Shown: piece after piece, positions 27,469 through 36,042 of the stretch
How positions within the stretch are numbered: position 1 is the first letter of the stretch
Layout: the number at the start of each line of letters is the position of its first letter
Assembly (NCBI GenBank): GCA_015061725.1
Contig: SUVX01000009.1
Location: forward strand, 1 to 64,000
DNA: 64,000 nt
Direction of reading: 5' to 3'
From: Lentisphaerota bacterium
Lineage (GTDB): Bacteria > Verrucomicrobiota > Lentisphaeria > Victivallales > Victivallaceae
The notes under the pieces: model-generated
What the model saw: the letters and a program-made list of their open reading frames with translations, nothing else
Told to the model about the DNA's origin: nothing
Databases searched by the model: none
Translations under genes and position numbers: made by a program

Positions 27469-27656
27469 GCGCAGAAAAGCTGTTCTTTTGATGAATTGTG
27501 CAATTTTTTTGATTTCACCGGCAATTTATGACAAAATTCACATCCGGCTTGCACTTTTTTGTACCGCACTGCTGAGCGTCATACGTCTTCTCACAAGTCT
27601 GTTCAATCCGTATAATGCCTTTTTTAAGGCAATCCCGGCGCGCTGTTTGTTTTGGT

Positions 27657-27824
27657 TTAAATGATGGTTTGATCAAGCAGAAAATCTATCAAGCTTACAT
27701 TCAGAACGCCGTTATCATCATACCACGATTTCCCAATATCATTCCGGATAATGATCTTGGAAAACAAATCTCCGGTCAAACTGAATAGTTTCAATTCAGC
27801 AGCTTGTTTTTCGGCATCTGGCAT
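27657..27824 (-). CDS. Small ORF coupled to DUF4143 ATPase gene
   Basis: A 55-residue open frame starts with ATG three bases after the TGA of the ATPase gene and ends with TAA at 27657. The product (MPDAEKQAAELKLFSLTGDL... ending DFLLDQTII) is acidic, has no membrane segment or signal peptide, and is not recognised. There is no own ribosome binding site, so translation would depend on reinitiation after the ATPase. It could be a genuine small partner or a remnant of a longer gene; coding status is unproven. Confidence 0.4.
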   Translation of the reverse strand: MPDAEKQAAELKLFSLTGDLFSKIIIRNDIGKSWYDDNGVLNVSLIDFLLDQTII

Positions 27825-27827
27825 ACG

Positions 27828-29054
27828 TCAAATCAATGATGCCGGAATGCACAATACATCTTTATTGGGCAAAGGCATTATTTCCGGACAGCTGCAGATA
27901 ACTGCTCCTTTTTTTACTTTTATTTTGAGCTTTTCAAGTACGCTGAAATGCTTGGCATCTTCCCCTTTGGCAGTGGAAGACTTTTTGAATTCTATCGGAT
28001 AAAATCCGTCTGCAGATTCAATAAGCAAGTCGATTTCCTTTTTGTCCCTGTCCCGATAAAAATACAACGGTGGCTCATTGATTCCTGCATTCCAGTAAGA
28101 TTTCAGTATTTCTGAAATACACCAGGTTTCAAAAAATGCTCCGCTCATTGCACCTGCTTCCAGAGTTTCTGGCGTGGGCCAGCGGGTGAGATACGCACAT
28201 AAACCAGTGTCAAGCATATAGAGTTTGGGAGTTTTGACCAATCTGGCAGTAAGACTTCCGGAGTATGGCTGATGCAGATACACAATCCGCGAAGAGGTCA
28301 GAATCGTCAGCCAACTTTGAGCAGTTTTATTGTCGATTCCGGCATCTCTGGCAAGCTCGGCATTATTGAGCAGCTGACCAGTCCGGGCAGCACAGGAACA
28401 CAGGAACTTATAGAATTTATCAAGATCGTGAACCTTCGTAAGATTGCGAATGTCACGCTCAAGATAAGTGGCTATATAACTTGAATAGAAGAAATCCCGT
28501 TCCTGTGGAGTGGCGTGAACGACTTCCGGATAACACCCTGTCCAGATACGCTTAAAAAGTTCGCTTGCACTGCCGCCTTTTTCTGATAAAAACGGTATAT
28601 CAGGCGTGAATGGAACATTGGGACGGTTTGACAATTCGCTTTGAGACAATCCCGACATTTCAAAAATACCAATGCGTCCGGCAAGTGATTCAGATACACC
28701 TTTCATCAGCGGAAAACGCTGTGACCCGGTAAGCCAATACATACCTTTGGCTTTGGCTGGATCATTGAAGCGCTGTTCATCAATGACAATTTTGATATAA
28801 TTCAGCAGTTCCGGAACATACTGGATTTCATCGATCAGAACCGGCGGAGCAAATTTTTCAATAAAACCTTTAGGGTCTTCCTGTGCCAATGTCCGGAGAG
28901 ATACATCATCCAGTGTTACATATCGGCGTTCCGGTTCAGCCATACGCCGCAGAAAAGTTGTTTTGCCGACCTGGCGCGGACCGGTCAGCAATATTGCCGG
29001 GAAAAAATTGCTTCCGGCTTCAATAACAGTTTTCAATTGTCGTTCAATAAACAT
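27828..29054 (-). CDS. AAA ATPase with DUF4143 domain
   Basis: A 408-residue P-loop ATPase. Walker A GPRQVGKT lies at 25-32 and Walker B VLIDEIQ at about 71-77; LTGSQRFPLM is the sensor segment. The C-terminal DUF4143 part (about 190-400) ends with DRDKKEIDLLIE...YPIEFKKS, a PD-(D/E)xK-nuclease-like arrangement (D, E, K). The family's role is unsettled, and members are often accessory and horizontally moved. The ATG at 29054 has GAGG upstream; a TTG 12 bases earlier is less likely. Two TGGAATT-type palindromes precede it. Confidence 0.88.
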   Translation of the reverse strand: MFIERQLKTVIEAGSNFFPAILLTGPRQVGKTTFLRRMAEPERRYVTLDDVSLRTLAQEDPKGFIEKFAPPVLIDEIQYVPELLNYIKIVIDEQRFNDPAKAKGMYWLTGSQRFPLMKGVSESLAGRIGIFEMSGLSQSELSNRPNVPFTPDIPFLSEKGGSASELFKRIWTGCYPEVVHATPQERDFFYSSYIATYLERDIRNLTKVHDLDKFYKFLCSCAARTGQLLNNAELARDAGIDNKTAQSWLTILTSSRIVYLHQPYSGSLTARLVKTPKLYMLDTGLCAYLTRWPTPETLEAGAMSGAFFETWCISEILKSYWNAGINEPPLYFYRDRDKKEIDLLIESADGFYPIEFKKSSTAKGEDAKHFSVLEKLKIKVKKGAVICSCPEIMPLPNKDVLCIPASLI

Positions 29055-29084
29055 ATAAAACCTCAAAAAGAACTTCGGCTGAAA

Positions 29085-29181
29085 TGGAATTCAATTCCAA
29101 TATAGCCGATATTTTTAGCTTTTTCAAGCGGTTTTATCAGAAAAAATCAAAAATCTTCGTCTAAAATGGAATTTGATTCCA
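29085..29181. promoter_or_regulatory. Paired TGGAAT palindromes, candidate operators
   Basis: TGGAATTCAATTCCA (29085-29099) is a perfect 7-bp inverted repeat with one central base; TGGAATTTGATTCCA (29167-29181) has 6-bp arms and a 3-base centre. Their starts are 82 bp apart, close to eight helical turns. Both lie between the ATPase gene and the divergent ankyrin gene, so they could control either or both. Confidence 0.6.
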
Positions 29182-29296
29182 GACTGGACGAAAAAACGGA
29201 GAGAGATTGCCCAAAGTACAAAACAGCAACCCGTGACACTGCAATATCGATTTTATTTTCAAAAATTTTCTGATTTTTTACGATCAAGGACACAAA

Positions 29297-30397
29297 ATGT
29301 CCACTTGCCGGTGTTATATTATGGGTAAAATACAAAACTACGAGATGTTGACAATGGAAATTTCCGAAGAACTGAAAGAATTAAATCCAGCTGACCAACA
29401 GCTTTTCCTGGCGTGTTACAACTTGGATATTGAAAAAGCCGCCGGAGCAATTCTCAATGGAGCGAATGTAAATGCCACAATAGAAGAGTGCGGTGTTTCA
29501 AATATCACTCCGTTGCTGTATACGATTGATAATACCGCTGTCTTTACAGATGATTGGACATTTGATTTTGCAGTTGAGAAAAAATGTTTTAATATTTGTC
29601 AATTACTGTTGGATAACGGCGCAGATATCAATGCTGTTGCTGTTGAGAAAGACAATGACGGAAAATATTTTTGTAATTGGAGCGCACTTATGTATGCTAA
29701 TTACTGTTCTGCCGGTGTTACACGTTTTCTTCTTGAAAATGGAGCTAGAACAGATATAAAATTAGAATACGGTGCAGAAACAATTTTAGATCATGTTGCA
29801 GAGGATTTGCATTGTCATACTAATGAGCCGGATTTACAAAAAGATGCTTTTGCCCATTACTGGCAGTTATTGGAATTTGGAGCAAAAAGCTGCGGCTTGC
29901 TGGAAGAAATCGCCACGCTGCCAACTTTATCTTCCGCCGGGCAACTTATCCGCAACGGCTGTTGGCACTTGAATTGCGAACAAATACAGCAAGCTTTTGA
30001 TCTCAACTGGAAACCGGAGAAAGATGAAAACTTCCGCCCGATGCGAGCCGTAATCAATGATGCTTTGCAGTTTGAGTATCAAAATTATGTCGGCAACTTG
30101 CCTGAACTGGAAAAGCGAATGATTGAGTGTGTTAAAGTATTATTGTCAAACGGTATTGGTATTAACTCAAACGAGGGTGACGCACTGTATTGGACAGTTT
30201 ATAACGGTTTGGTAAATGTAACAGAATTTCTCATCAAAAATGGAGCATCGGCTGCCTTATGTATCTGTGGCAGTTGCACATTTTTCGATGGCGAAAAAAT
30301 AGAATACACTCTGTTGAATAAATTACAACATTGGCAGGGGCGTTATAGTGATGAAATCTTCACCCGTCTGGCAGAATTGCTGACGGGAAAAGCGTAA
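29297..30397 (+). CDS. Ankyrin-repeat protein
   Basis: A 366-residue protein without signal peptide. Ankyrin-type repeats are visible: DIEKAAGAILNGANVNA (about 50-66), FNICQLLLDNGADINAVA (about 97-114), GVTRFLLENGARTDIK (about 139-154) and GLVNVTEFLIKNGASAAL (about 309-326). Ankyrin repeats bind proteins, so this is probably a binding or inhibitor protein, not an enzyme. The start at 29297 has AAGGA upstream; internal ATGs at 29321 and 29354 lack one. It is followed 22 bp later by a small acidic gene. Base and codon use look more A/T-rich than in the surrounding housekeeping genes. Confidence 0.82.
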   Translation: MSTCRCYIMGKIQNYEMLTMEISEELKELNPADQQLFLACYNLDIEKAAGAILNGANVNATIEECGVSNITPLLYTIDNTAVFTDDWTFDFAVEKKCFNICQLLLDNGADINAVAVEKDNDGKYFCNWSALMYANYCSAGVTRFLLENGARTDIKLEYGAETILDHVAEDLHCHTNEPDLQKDAFAHYWQLLEFGAKSCGLLEEIATLPTLSSAGQLIRNGCWHLNCEQIQQAFDLNWKPEKDENFRPMRAVINDALQFEYQNYVGNLPELEKRMIECVKVLLSNGIGINSNEGDALYWTVYNGLVNVTEFLIKNGASAALCICGSCTFFDGEKIEYTLLNKLQHWQGRYSDEIFTRLAELLTGKA

Positions 30398-30419
30398 ACC
30401 CAAAAAGAGGAATGTAAAA

Positions 30420-30899
30420 ATGCTGACAAAACCTGATTGCGGCTGGAGTGATTTCAGCCTTGATGGAACATCTGTATACCCTTTAAGTTATTTGGATGAT
30501 ATTCCGTTTAACTGGCTTGACGATGCGATACATGGACTTGAAACATTGAACCCATTTTGCGTCAAAGGATTTATGGAGCCGGGGCGTTTTATTTGCGTTG
30601 TAAGTTTTTGGAATTGCCATATCATATGTGAGGATGAAGATAAATATCCATTAATTCCCGAAAATACAAGACATGAAATTTCTCATACAAGTATGCTGCA
30701 ATTTTGTCAACAACTTTATGATGACATTTCAGAAAATCTTGACGATTGGGCTCGTTGGGATGAGTACGGTTGGGATGATGACGATTCAGAGTTTGATTTT
30801 GAGACCAATAAAGAAGAACTGATAAAAAAATTGGCGCGATTAAAAGAATTGATTGCTGAAAACGAAGAACATTTCGGCGAAAATCACTGTTTTCTTTGA
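30420..30899 (+). CDS. Small acidic protein of unknown function
   Basis: A 159-residue strongly acidic cytosolic protein with WARWDEYGWDDDDSEFDFE near residue 115-133 and a C-terminal helix likely to form a coiled coil (KEELIKKLARLKELIAE). It is not recognised. GAGGAATG gives a good ribosome binding site, and it follows the ankyrin gene by 22 bp, so the two are likely co-expressed. Small acidic proteins beside ankyrin proteins can be immunity proteins of toxin systems, but no toxin gene is present and this is only a possibility. Confidence 0.65.
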   Translation: MLTKPDCGWSDFSLDGTSVYPLSYLDDIPFNWLDDAIHGLETLNPFCVKGFMEPGRFICVVSFWNCHIICEDEDKYPLIPENTRHEISHTSMLQFCQQLYDDISENLDDWARWDEYGWDDDDSEFDFETNKEELIKKLARLKELIAENEEHFGENHCFL

Positions 30900-30907
30900 A
30901 TCAAGCA

Positions 30908-31076
30908 TCAAATGACAAACGTTGACCCCGGAACAACTGTTTCCCCGAGTTCAATATGACCTCCGGGAAAAAGTCAATCCCAACCACGGATTCGACGGCT
31001 TGGATAATCTCTTCTGTACCCAAACGCGCCCTTCTGCATCGGTGATCATACACATATTGCAAAGTTTGAGTACCAT
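30908..31076 (-). pseudogene. NUDIX hydrolase remnant, frameshifted and truncated
   Basis: On the minus strand from 31076 the translation reads MVLKLCNMCMITDAEGRV and continues to NPWLGLTF. After one base is skipped in the five-T run (complement of 30968-30972) it continues PGGHIELGETVVPGST. This is the start of an 8-oxo-dGTP-diphosphatase-like NUDIX protein, including GGHIELGE of the Nudix box. The REUxEExGU half of the box and everything after it are missing, and a stop follows at 30908. It is a dead fragment that marks past rearrangement between the accessory island and cca. Confidence 0.75.
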
Positions 31077-31102
31077 CCCTCAGGGAATACTCAACGGTAA
31101 CA

Positions 31103-32482
31103 TCAGCTGTTTTTCATGGCGTTGATTGCCCAGAGAAGAGCGGCGTCTTTATTTTCAAATTCATCTGCAAGCTGATGGTCAAAAGTATCGTCAAGGACTT
31201 TTTTGAAACGCGGAGACGGCGGGAAACCTGCGGCAATCAAATCTCTGCCCATCACCCACTGTTCAGGCAGATGCAGAAGTTTCTGTTCAGGGTCTTTACG
31301 CAGTTCGTCACAGAAAAACAGAAAACTTGTCATGATTTTGTTGCTGCACAGACAATCCAGACGGTTGAGTTCCACTTCAAGAGCAAAGTGTTCAGATGCC
31401 ATGATTTTTTTTAATTTGGCTTTTTTCATTTCAGGCACATAAGCCATTCGCATGTGGTTGCGGACCGCCCCCGATACAGCCTCTTTATTACGGACTGAAA
31501 AATGCAGACGTTCCGCAATACTGCAGACGATTTGCGCGCCCTTTTCTTCATGGCAGAAAAAACGTATCCTGCCGCTTTCTTCGACGGAACGGGTCAGCGG
31601 TTTGCCCACATCGTGCAGAAGAACGCTCCAGGCAAGGAGAGTGTCGGGAAAAGCCATGTGTTCCAGCATAAGAAGCGTGTGTTCAAAAACATCCCCCTCC
31701 GGATGAAACTCAGGCGGCTGGGTAACGCCCCGCATGGCATCAACTTCGGGCAGAACGGCAGCCAGCAGTCCGCATTCAGCCATAAGACGGATTGCCCGGT
31801 GCGGAAAACGTCCCGTAAGGATCCGGGTCAATTCATCGTAAATGCGTTCCCCTGAAATCTCTGCGGCAAGCGGAGAAAGTTTGCAGATGGCGTTCCAGGT
31901 ATTTTCTTCGATTCTGTAATTGCTCCGGGCGGCAAATCGGATGGCACGGAGCATTCTCAGATAATCCTCTTTGAAACGCTGTTCGGGTTCACCCACAGTC
32001 CGCAGAACGCCGCGTTCAAGGTCGTCCAGACCGCCTGCGGGATCAAAAAGTTCTCCCGTCAGGGGATCGATGCGCATGGCGTTGAAGGTAAAATCGCGGC
32101 GTTCAGCATCTTCATCAAGGTTGCGGGTGTACTGCACACTTTCCGGATGCCGTCCATCCAGATAATTGCGCTCTTTTCTGCCGGAGGCGATTTCAAATTC
32201 AAAGCCGTTTCTTCTTAAACGCATGACACCGAAACTTGCGCCCGAAAGTTGAATGTCGGGAAAAATCTGTTCCAGTTCTCCGGGCGTGGCAGAAGACACC
32301 ATATCCACATCGTGCGGCACTTTTCCGGAAACAATATCACGGACTGCACCGCCGACGATGCAAAGATCGTATCCCTTTTCTCTTACGGCAGAAGCGATAT
32401 CCCGTACCGTCTGCAAGATATCCTGCGGAAGAGTAAGTTTAAATAAACCGCCTTTTGAAGAACCCATTTTTTCTTCACTCAA
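31103..32482 (-). CDS. cca: CCA tRNA nucleotidyltransferase / poly(A) polymerase family
   Basis: A class II nucleotidyltransferase that adds or repairs the tRNA 3' CCA end. GGAVRD (44-49) and DVD (58-60) form the catalytic head, ERRDFTFNAMRIDP and EPEQRFKEDYLRMLRAIRFAAR follow, and an HD domain (HPEGDVFEHTLLML...LLHDVGKP, about 255-290) lies in the C-terminal half. The length of 459 fits HD-containing members. From sequence alone CCA addition cannot be separated from a C- or A-adding or poly(A) activity. The start overlaps the phosphatase stop by 4 bp. Confidence 0.9.
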   Translation of the reverse strand: MSEEKMGSSKGGLFKLTLPQDILQTVRDIASAVREKGYDLCIVGGAVRDIVSGKVPHDVDMVSSATPGELEQIFPDIQLSGASFGVMRLRRNGFEFEIASGRKERNYLDGRHPESVQYTRNLDEDAERRDFTFNAMRIDPLTGELFDPAGGLDDLERGVLRTVGEPEQRFKEDYLRMLRAIRFAARSNYRIEENTWNAICKLSPLAAEISGERIYDELTRILTGRFPHRAIRLMAECGLLAAVLPEVDAMRGVTQPPEFHPEGDVFEHTLLMLEHMAFPDTLLAWSVLLHDVGKPLTRSVEESGRIRFFCHEEKGAQIVCSIAERLHFSVRNKEAVSGAVRNHMRMAYVPEMKKAKLKKIMASEHFALEVELNRLDCLCSNKIMTSFLFFCDELRKDPEQKLLHLPEQWVMGRDLIAAGFPPSPRFKKVLDDTFDHQLADEFENKDAALLWAINAMKNS

Positions 32483-33117
32483 AAACCGCTTAATATCAGG
32501 CTGACATCAGAGAATGATTCTGCGGTATAATCCGGCGCTTCCTCACCGGTATTTCCGAAACCGCAGGCAAGGAAGATACGGCGGAATCCGGCGCGTCTGC
32601 CGGACTCAAGATCGGTATAGTGATCTCCGATCATCCAGCACTGACTGTCAGAAACATTGTATTTCTGTTTCAAGTAAAGCAGGGCATCGGGTTCGGGTTT
32701 CAGCGGAAAATCAGAATCTCCGCCGATGACATCAGAAAAAAACTCCCGCACGCCGAGCTGGGACAGGATTTTTTCAGTTTCCTTTCCCGGCTTATTGGTA
32801 ACGACTGCCAACGTATTTCCGGCATCACGCAGCTGTTTCAAGCCTGCTGCAACGCCGGGATAGAGAACGGTGGTATCGGTAATGTGATCAAAATAAAAAG
32901 CTCTCATGCGGTGCAGAGCTTCATCAAAATCAATTTCAGCATCGGCGATGGCGCGGCGGACTAAAGCGGCGGCGCCGTTGCCGACAAAATGGACGACTCT
33001 CTCGGTTTCCAGCGGTTCCAGTCCCATGGAACAGCGCATATAATTGACTGCGCCCGCCAAATCAAGCCGGGAGTCGATCAATGTACCGTCAAGGTCAAAA
33101 GCAATCAGTTTTGCCAT
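32479..33117 (-). CDS. gph: HAD phosphatase, phosphoglycolate phosphatase-like
   Basis: A 212-residue HAD hydrolase with DLDGTLIDS near residues 7-15 (nucleophile and acid Asp), VVTNKPG (motif II), Lys in LKPEPDALLY (motif III) and MIGDHYTDLESG (motif IV). The closest fit is phosphoglycolate phosphatase, which removes 2-phosphoglycolate, for example from DNA repair; other HAD substrates are possible. The ATG at 33117 has AGAGG upstream; a TTG six bases earlier is less likely. It is coupled to cca by a 4-bp overlap. Confidence 0.82.
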   Translation of the reverse strand: MAKLIAFDLDGTLIDSRLDLAGAVNYMRCSMGLEPLETERVVHFVGNGAAALVRRAIADAEIDFDEALHRMRAFYFDHITDTTVLYPGVAAGLKQLRDAGNTLAVVTNKPGKETEKILSQLGVREFFSDVIGGDSDFPLKPEPDALLYLKQKYNVSDSQCWMIGDHYTDLESGRRAGFRRIFLACGFGNTGEEAPDYTAESFSDVSLILSGF

Positions 33118-33153
33118 AATCAAAAACCTCTTCTATATAACAAAATACTCAAT

Positions 33154-33390
33154 AAAATATCCGCTTTTTGCCGAAACGCAAACTCCGGTCTCACCCTCAA
33201 CAAAATACTCCGCTTTTTTTGCCGAAACGCAGGCTCCGGTCTCACGCCGTCTTGCCCTGCGGGGAGATGGCGGAACAGCAAACATTCCACAAGGGTAAAT
33301 CATACCCTCACCAAAATACCCCGCTTTTCTTGCCGAAACGCAGGCTCCGATCTCACCCTCACCAAAATACCCCGCTTTTTTTGAAAAGTG
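33154..33390. repeat. Tandem module B fragments, reverse orientation
   Basis: Units beginning AAAATAYYCCGCTTTT start at 33154, 33202, 33313 and 33364. Three of them continue GCCGAAACGCAGGCTCCG (with small changes) and TCTCACCCTCA. The intervals are 48, 111 and 51 bp; the long one contains the module B hairpin GCCGTCTTGCCCTGCGGGG...GGCGG. The block fills the gap between gph and tsaD. Confidence 0.75.
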
Positions 33391-33466
33391 GAGGGGGGTC
33401 CGGGGGGAGGCGAAAGACTTTTTTTCCCGTGAAAAAAAGTTTTTCGCCTCCCCCCGGTTCCCAACC
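33391..33466. repeat. Long palindrome A, GGAGGCG stem with a wobble pair
   Basis: Arms at 33400-33425 and 33432-33457 form a 26-bp stem around CCCGTG. The single non-Watson-Crick position (GAAAGAC against GTTTTTC) is a G-U pair in RNA. It lies 16 bp past the tsaD stop, flanked by GAGGGGGGTCC and GGTTCCCAACC, in the reverse orientation relative to the copy at 45736. Confidence 0.85.
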
Positions 33467-33472
33467 ATCATA

Positions 33473-34534
33473 TCAAATAAAGGGAACGCGTACGAAGCGG
33501 GGGAGACGGGCGAAGGAGTCCATATCCAGGGCGGAAAACTCATTGCGGCGGAAGCTGTGCCAGGCGATACCGCCGACCATGGCGGCGTTGTCGGTGCAGA
33601 AGACCGGTTTGGCGATTTTCAGCTTGATACCTTTAGGGAGTTTTTCAGCCATCATGCGGCGGAGTTCAGCGTTGCAGGCGACGCCGCCGGCAACGACGAC
33701 GGTCCGGGCATGGTGATCTTTAGCCGCTTTGAGGGTTTTGCGGACAAGGCAATCCACGACGGCGCGCTGATAACTTGCTGCGGTATCGGCGACAAGTTGC
33801 GGATCATTGACATCTTTACCGTTGAGATGATACAGCAATGCGGTTTTGATGCCGCTGAAGCTGAAATTGTAAAGATTTTCCTGACTCAAAGCTTTTCCTG
33901 CGGCGCCGGTCAGCGGCCGGGGAAAGTCATATTTTTCCGGATCGCCGTTGGCGGCGGCTTTCTGAATGGAGGGACCTCCGGGATAAGGCAGTCCCAGAAG
34001 TTTTGCGCCTTTGTCGAGGGCTTCTCCGGCGGCATCGTCAATGGTGCAGCCCAGCTGGCGGGCTTCTCCGTTGGACTCAACCAGAACTAAAGAGGTGTGT
34101 CCACCGGAAACGACCAGAGCCAGCATGGGATAACTTTCAGGAGAGGCAAGTTCTTCAGCACCGCCGTCAAGAAACGCACCGTAAATGTGCGCCATGAAGT
34201 GATTGACGCCGATCAGGGGGAGATTGTTTCCGACAGCGAGTCCCTTGGCATAATTGAGTCCGACGAGCAGGGCGGGGATCAATCCCGGTCCCTGAGTGAC
34301 GGCAACGGCATCCAGATCGGCAAGGGTGACGCCTGCCTGTTCCAGAGCAGAAGTTACCACAGGATGCAGGGCTTTCAGATGTTCCCGGGCGGCGAGTTCG
34401 GGAACAACGCCGCCGTGGGGAGCATGGGTTGCTATCTGCGAGGCGATCACGCTGGATCTGACGGTAAAGCCGTCTTCGATAACGGCAGCGGCGGTTTCGT
34501 CGCAGCTGCTTTCAATACCAAGGATAAGACTCAT
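33473..34534 (-). CDS. tsaD: tRNA t6A37 threonylcarbamoyltransferase TsaD
   Basis: TsaD transfers threonylcarbamoyl from its adenylate to A37 of ANN-decoding tRNAs. The N-terminal GIESSCDETAAAV block, metal-binding H112 and H116 in NHFMAH, VSGGHTSLVLV, and VVAGGVACNAELR are diagnostic of the Kae1/TsaD ASKHA fold. The length of 353 is normal. tsaC, which makes the adenylate, is only 3 kb away on the other strand. It follows the DUF1015 gene by 18 bp. Confidence 0.97.
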   Translation of the reverse strand: MSLILGIESSCDETAAAVIEDGFTVRSSVIASQIATHAPHGGVVPELAAREHLKALHPVVTSALEQAGVTLADLDAVAVTQGPGLIPALLVGLNYAKGLAVGNNLPLIGVNHFMAHIYGAFLDGGAEELASPESYPMLALVVSGGHTSLVLVESNGEARQLGCTIDDAAGEALDKGAKLLGLPYPGGPSIQKAAANGDPEKYDFPRPLTGAAGKALSQENLYNFSFSGIKTALLYHLNGKDVNDPQLVADTAASYQRAVVDCLVRKTLKAAKDHHARTVVVAGGVACNAELRRMMAEKLPKGIKLKIAKPVFCTDNAAMVGGIAWHSFRRNEFSALDMDSFARLPRFVRVPFI

Positions 34535-34552
34535 TTTTCAGCACCAACTTTT

Positions 34553-35785
34553 TCAGAAGTTGTGGGAGACCAGACCGTCGCGCAGTTTGGGTTCAAACCA
34601 GGTGGATTTGGGCGGCATGATTTCGCCGGCATCGGCGATATCCATCAGCTGTTCAACGGTGGTGGCATACATTGAAAAAGCGACAGCCCAGTTGCCGGAA
34701 TCAACACGTTTCATCAGTTCACCGGTACCGCGGATACCGCCGATGAAGTCGATATCCTTGCTGGTACGGGGATCGGCAATGCCCAGAACGGGGGCGAGGA
34801 TGCGGTCCTGAAGCCAGCTGACATCCAGTTTTTCGATAACGCCCAGCTGATTTATGTCAAATTTGGGCTTGGCAAGGTACCAGGCTTTATCAAGGTAAAA
34901 CTTGAATTCGCCGGAGTTTTCAACTTCTCCGTTATCAGCGGGGGTAACGGTGAAGGATTCAGAAATTTTGGCGAAAAATTCATCTTTGCTCAGTCCGTTG
35001 AGGGATTTGACCACACGGTTGTAGGGCAGAATGGCAAGCTGACGGGCGGGGAACGCCACGGCGAGGAAGTAGTTGTAATCCTCTTTACCGGTGTGGTTGG
35101 GATTGTGCGGCGCACATTCAGCGGCGGTACGGGCGGCGGCGGCGCTGCGGTGGTGTCCGTCAGCGATGTAGAACACCGGCACTTCGCTGCGGAAGAGTTC
35201 AGCCAGAACTTCGCTCTTGGCGGCATCGACACGCCACAGGGTGTGACGGATACCGTCAACGGCGGTGAAGTTGACCAGCGGAGAAGCGGCGGTTTCTTCA
35301 GCAATCATCTGATCGATTTTTGCGGAATCGCGGTAGGTGAAGAAAGCCGGACCGGTGTGGGAACGCAAAGTCATGACGTGACGGGTACGGTCATCTTCTT
35401 TATCCTGACGGGTGCGTTCATGTTTCTTGATGATTCCGGTGCGGTAATCTTCGGCAGAAGCGGCACCGATCACGCCGGTCTGGACACGTCCTTTCATCTC
35501 AAGCTGGTAGATGTAAAGGTGTTTTTCAGGATCGACCAGCAGGGGGACCTCTTTGCACAGACGGTCAAAGCCCGCTTTTGCCTGGGCATAAACACGGTCA
35601 TCATGAAGATCAATGCCCGGTTCCATATCGATTTCAGGACGGGAAACGTGGAGGAAGGAATAAGGATTGCCTTCCGCCAGGGCAGCGGCTTCTGCGGAAT
35701 CCACGACATCATAGGGAACTGCTGCGACTTTGTCCGCTTTTTCAGGAACGGGAAGAAGTCCGTTGAAAGGAAGAAATTCTGCCAT
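34553..35785 (-). CDS. DUF1015 family protein
   Basis: A 410-residue cytosolic protein of the DUF1015 family, which has no established function. Seen here are the family blocks NPYSFLHVSRPEID, TGIIKKHERTRQDKEDDRTRHV, GPAFFTYRD and YIADGHHRSAAAA. The start at 35785 has GGAG nine bases upstream; an ATG at 35800 overlaps that site and is less likely. It is the first gene of a unit with tsaD and has its own TTGAAA/TATTTT promoter. Confidence 0.88.
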   Translation of the reverse strand: MAEFLPFNGLLPVPEKADKVAAVPYDVVDSAEAAALAEGNPYSFLHVSRPEIDMEPGIDLHDDRVYAQAKAGFDRLCKEVPLLVDPEKHLYIYQLEMKGRVQTGVIGAASAEDYRTGIIKKHERTRQDKEDDRTRHVMTLRSHTGPAFFTYRDSAKIDQMIAEETAASPLVNFTAVDGIRHTLWRVDAAKSEVLAELFRSEVPVFYIADGHHRSAAAARTAAECAPHNPNHTGKEDYNYFLAVAFPARQLAILPYNRVVKSLNGLSKDEFFAKISESFTVTPADNGEVENSGEFKFYLDKAWYLAKPKFDINQLGVIEKLDVSWLQDRILAPVLGIADPRTSKDIDFIGGIRGTGELMKRVDSGNWAVAFSMYATTVEQLMDIADAGEIMPPKSTWFEPKLRDGLVSHNF

Positions 35786-35882
35786 AATTGCACACTCCAT
35801 CTTTTGTTTTGCGAAAAAAGCATTTCAGACTCTTCACCTGTGCTGAAAGGCTTTTCCGGCGTTAAAAATTTACCTTGAATAT

Positions 35883-35911
35883 AAAATAATTGCAGAATGA
35901 TGGTTTTTCAA
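35883..35911 (-). promoter_or_regulatory. Putative promoter of DUF1015-tsaD
   Basis: On the minus strand TTGAAA (35906-35911) and TATTTT (35883-35888) are 17 bp apart, about 100 bases before the start at 35785. It is back to back with a plus-strand promoter at 35924. Confidence 0.5.
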
Positions 35912-35923
35912 CCGATATTATGC

Positions 35924-35951
35924 TTGAATAATCCACTATCGGGACTATATT
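35924..35951 (+). promoter_or_regulatory. Putative promoter of symporter-tsaC unit
   Basis: TTGAAT (35924-35929) and TATATT (35946-35951) are 16 bp apart. Transcription would start near 35958, so a start codon at 35962 would be almost leaderless; this supports the ATG at 36043 for the symporter. Confidence 0.5.
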
Positions 35952-36042
35952 TTTAAAAAAGATGCTGTCGGCAGATGCCGGGGGCGGGTGTTTTGCGGTT
36001 ATTATTTCAAAAAATTTAACAGTATCGGAGTCGTATCAAACA

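Noticed and set aside
33154..33390. Possible CRISPR array
   Set aside because: The repeated units are near-contiguous, without unique spacers of constant length, and there are no cas genes. They match dispersed module B.
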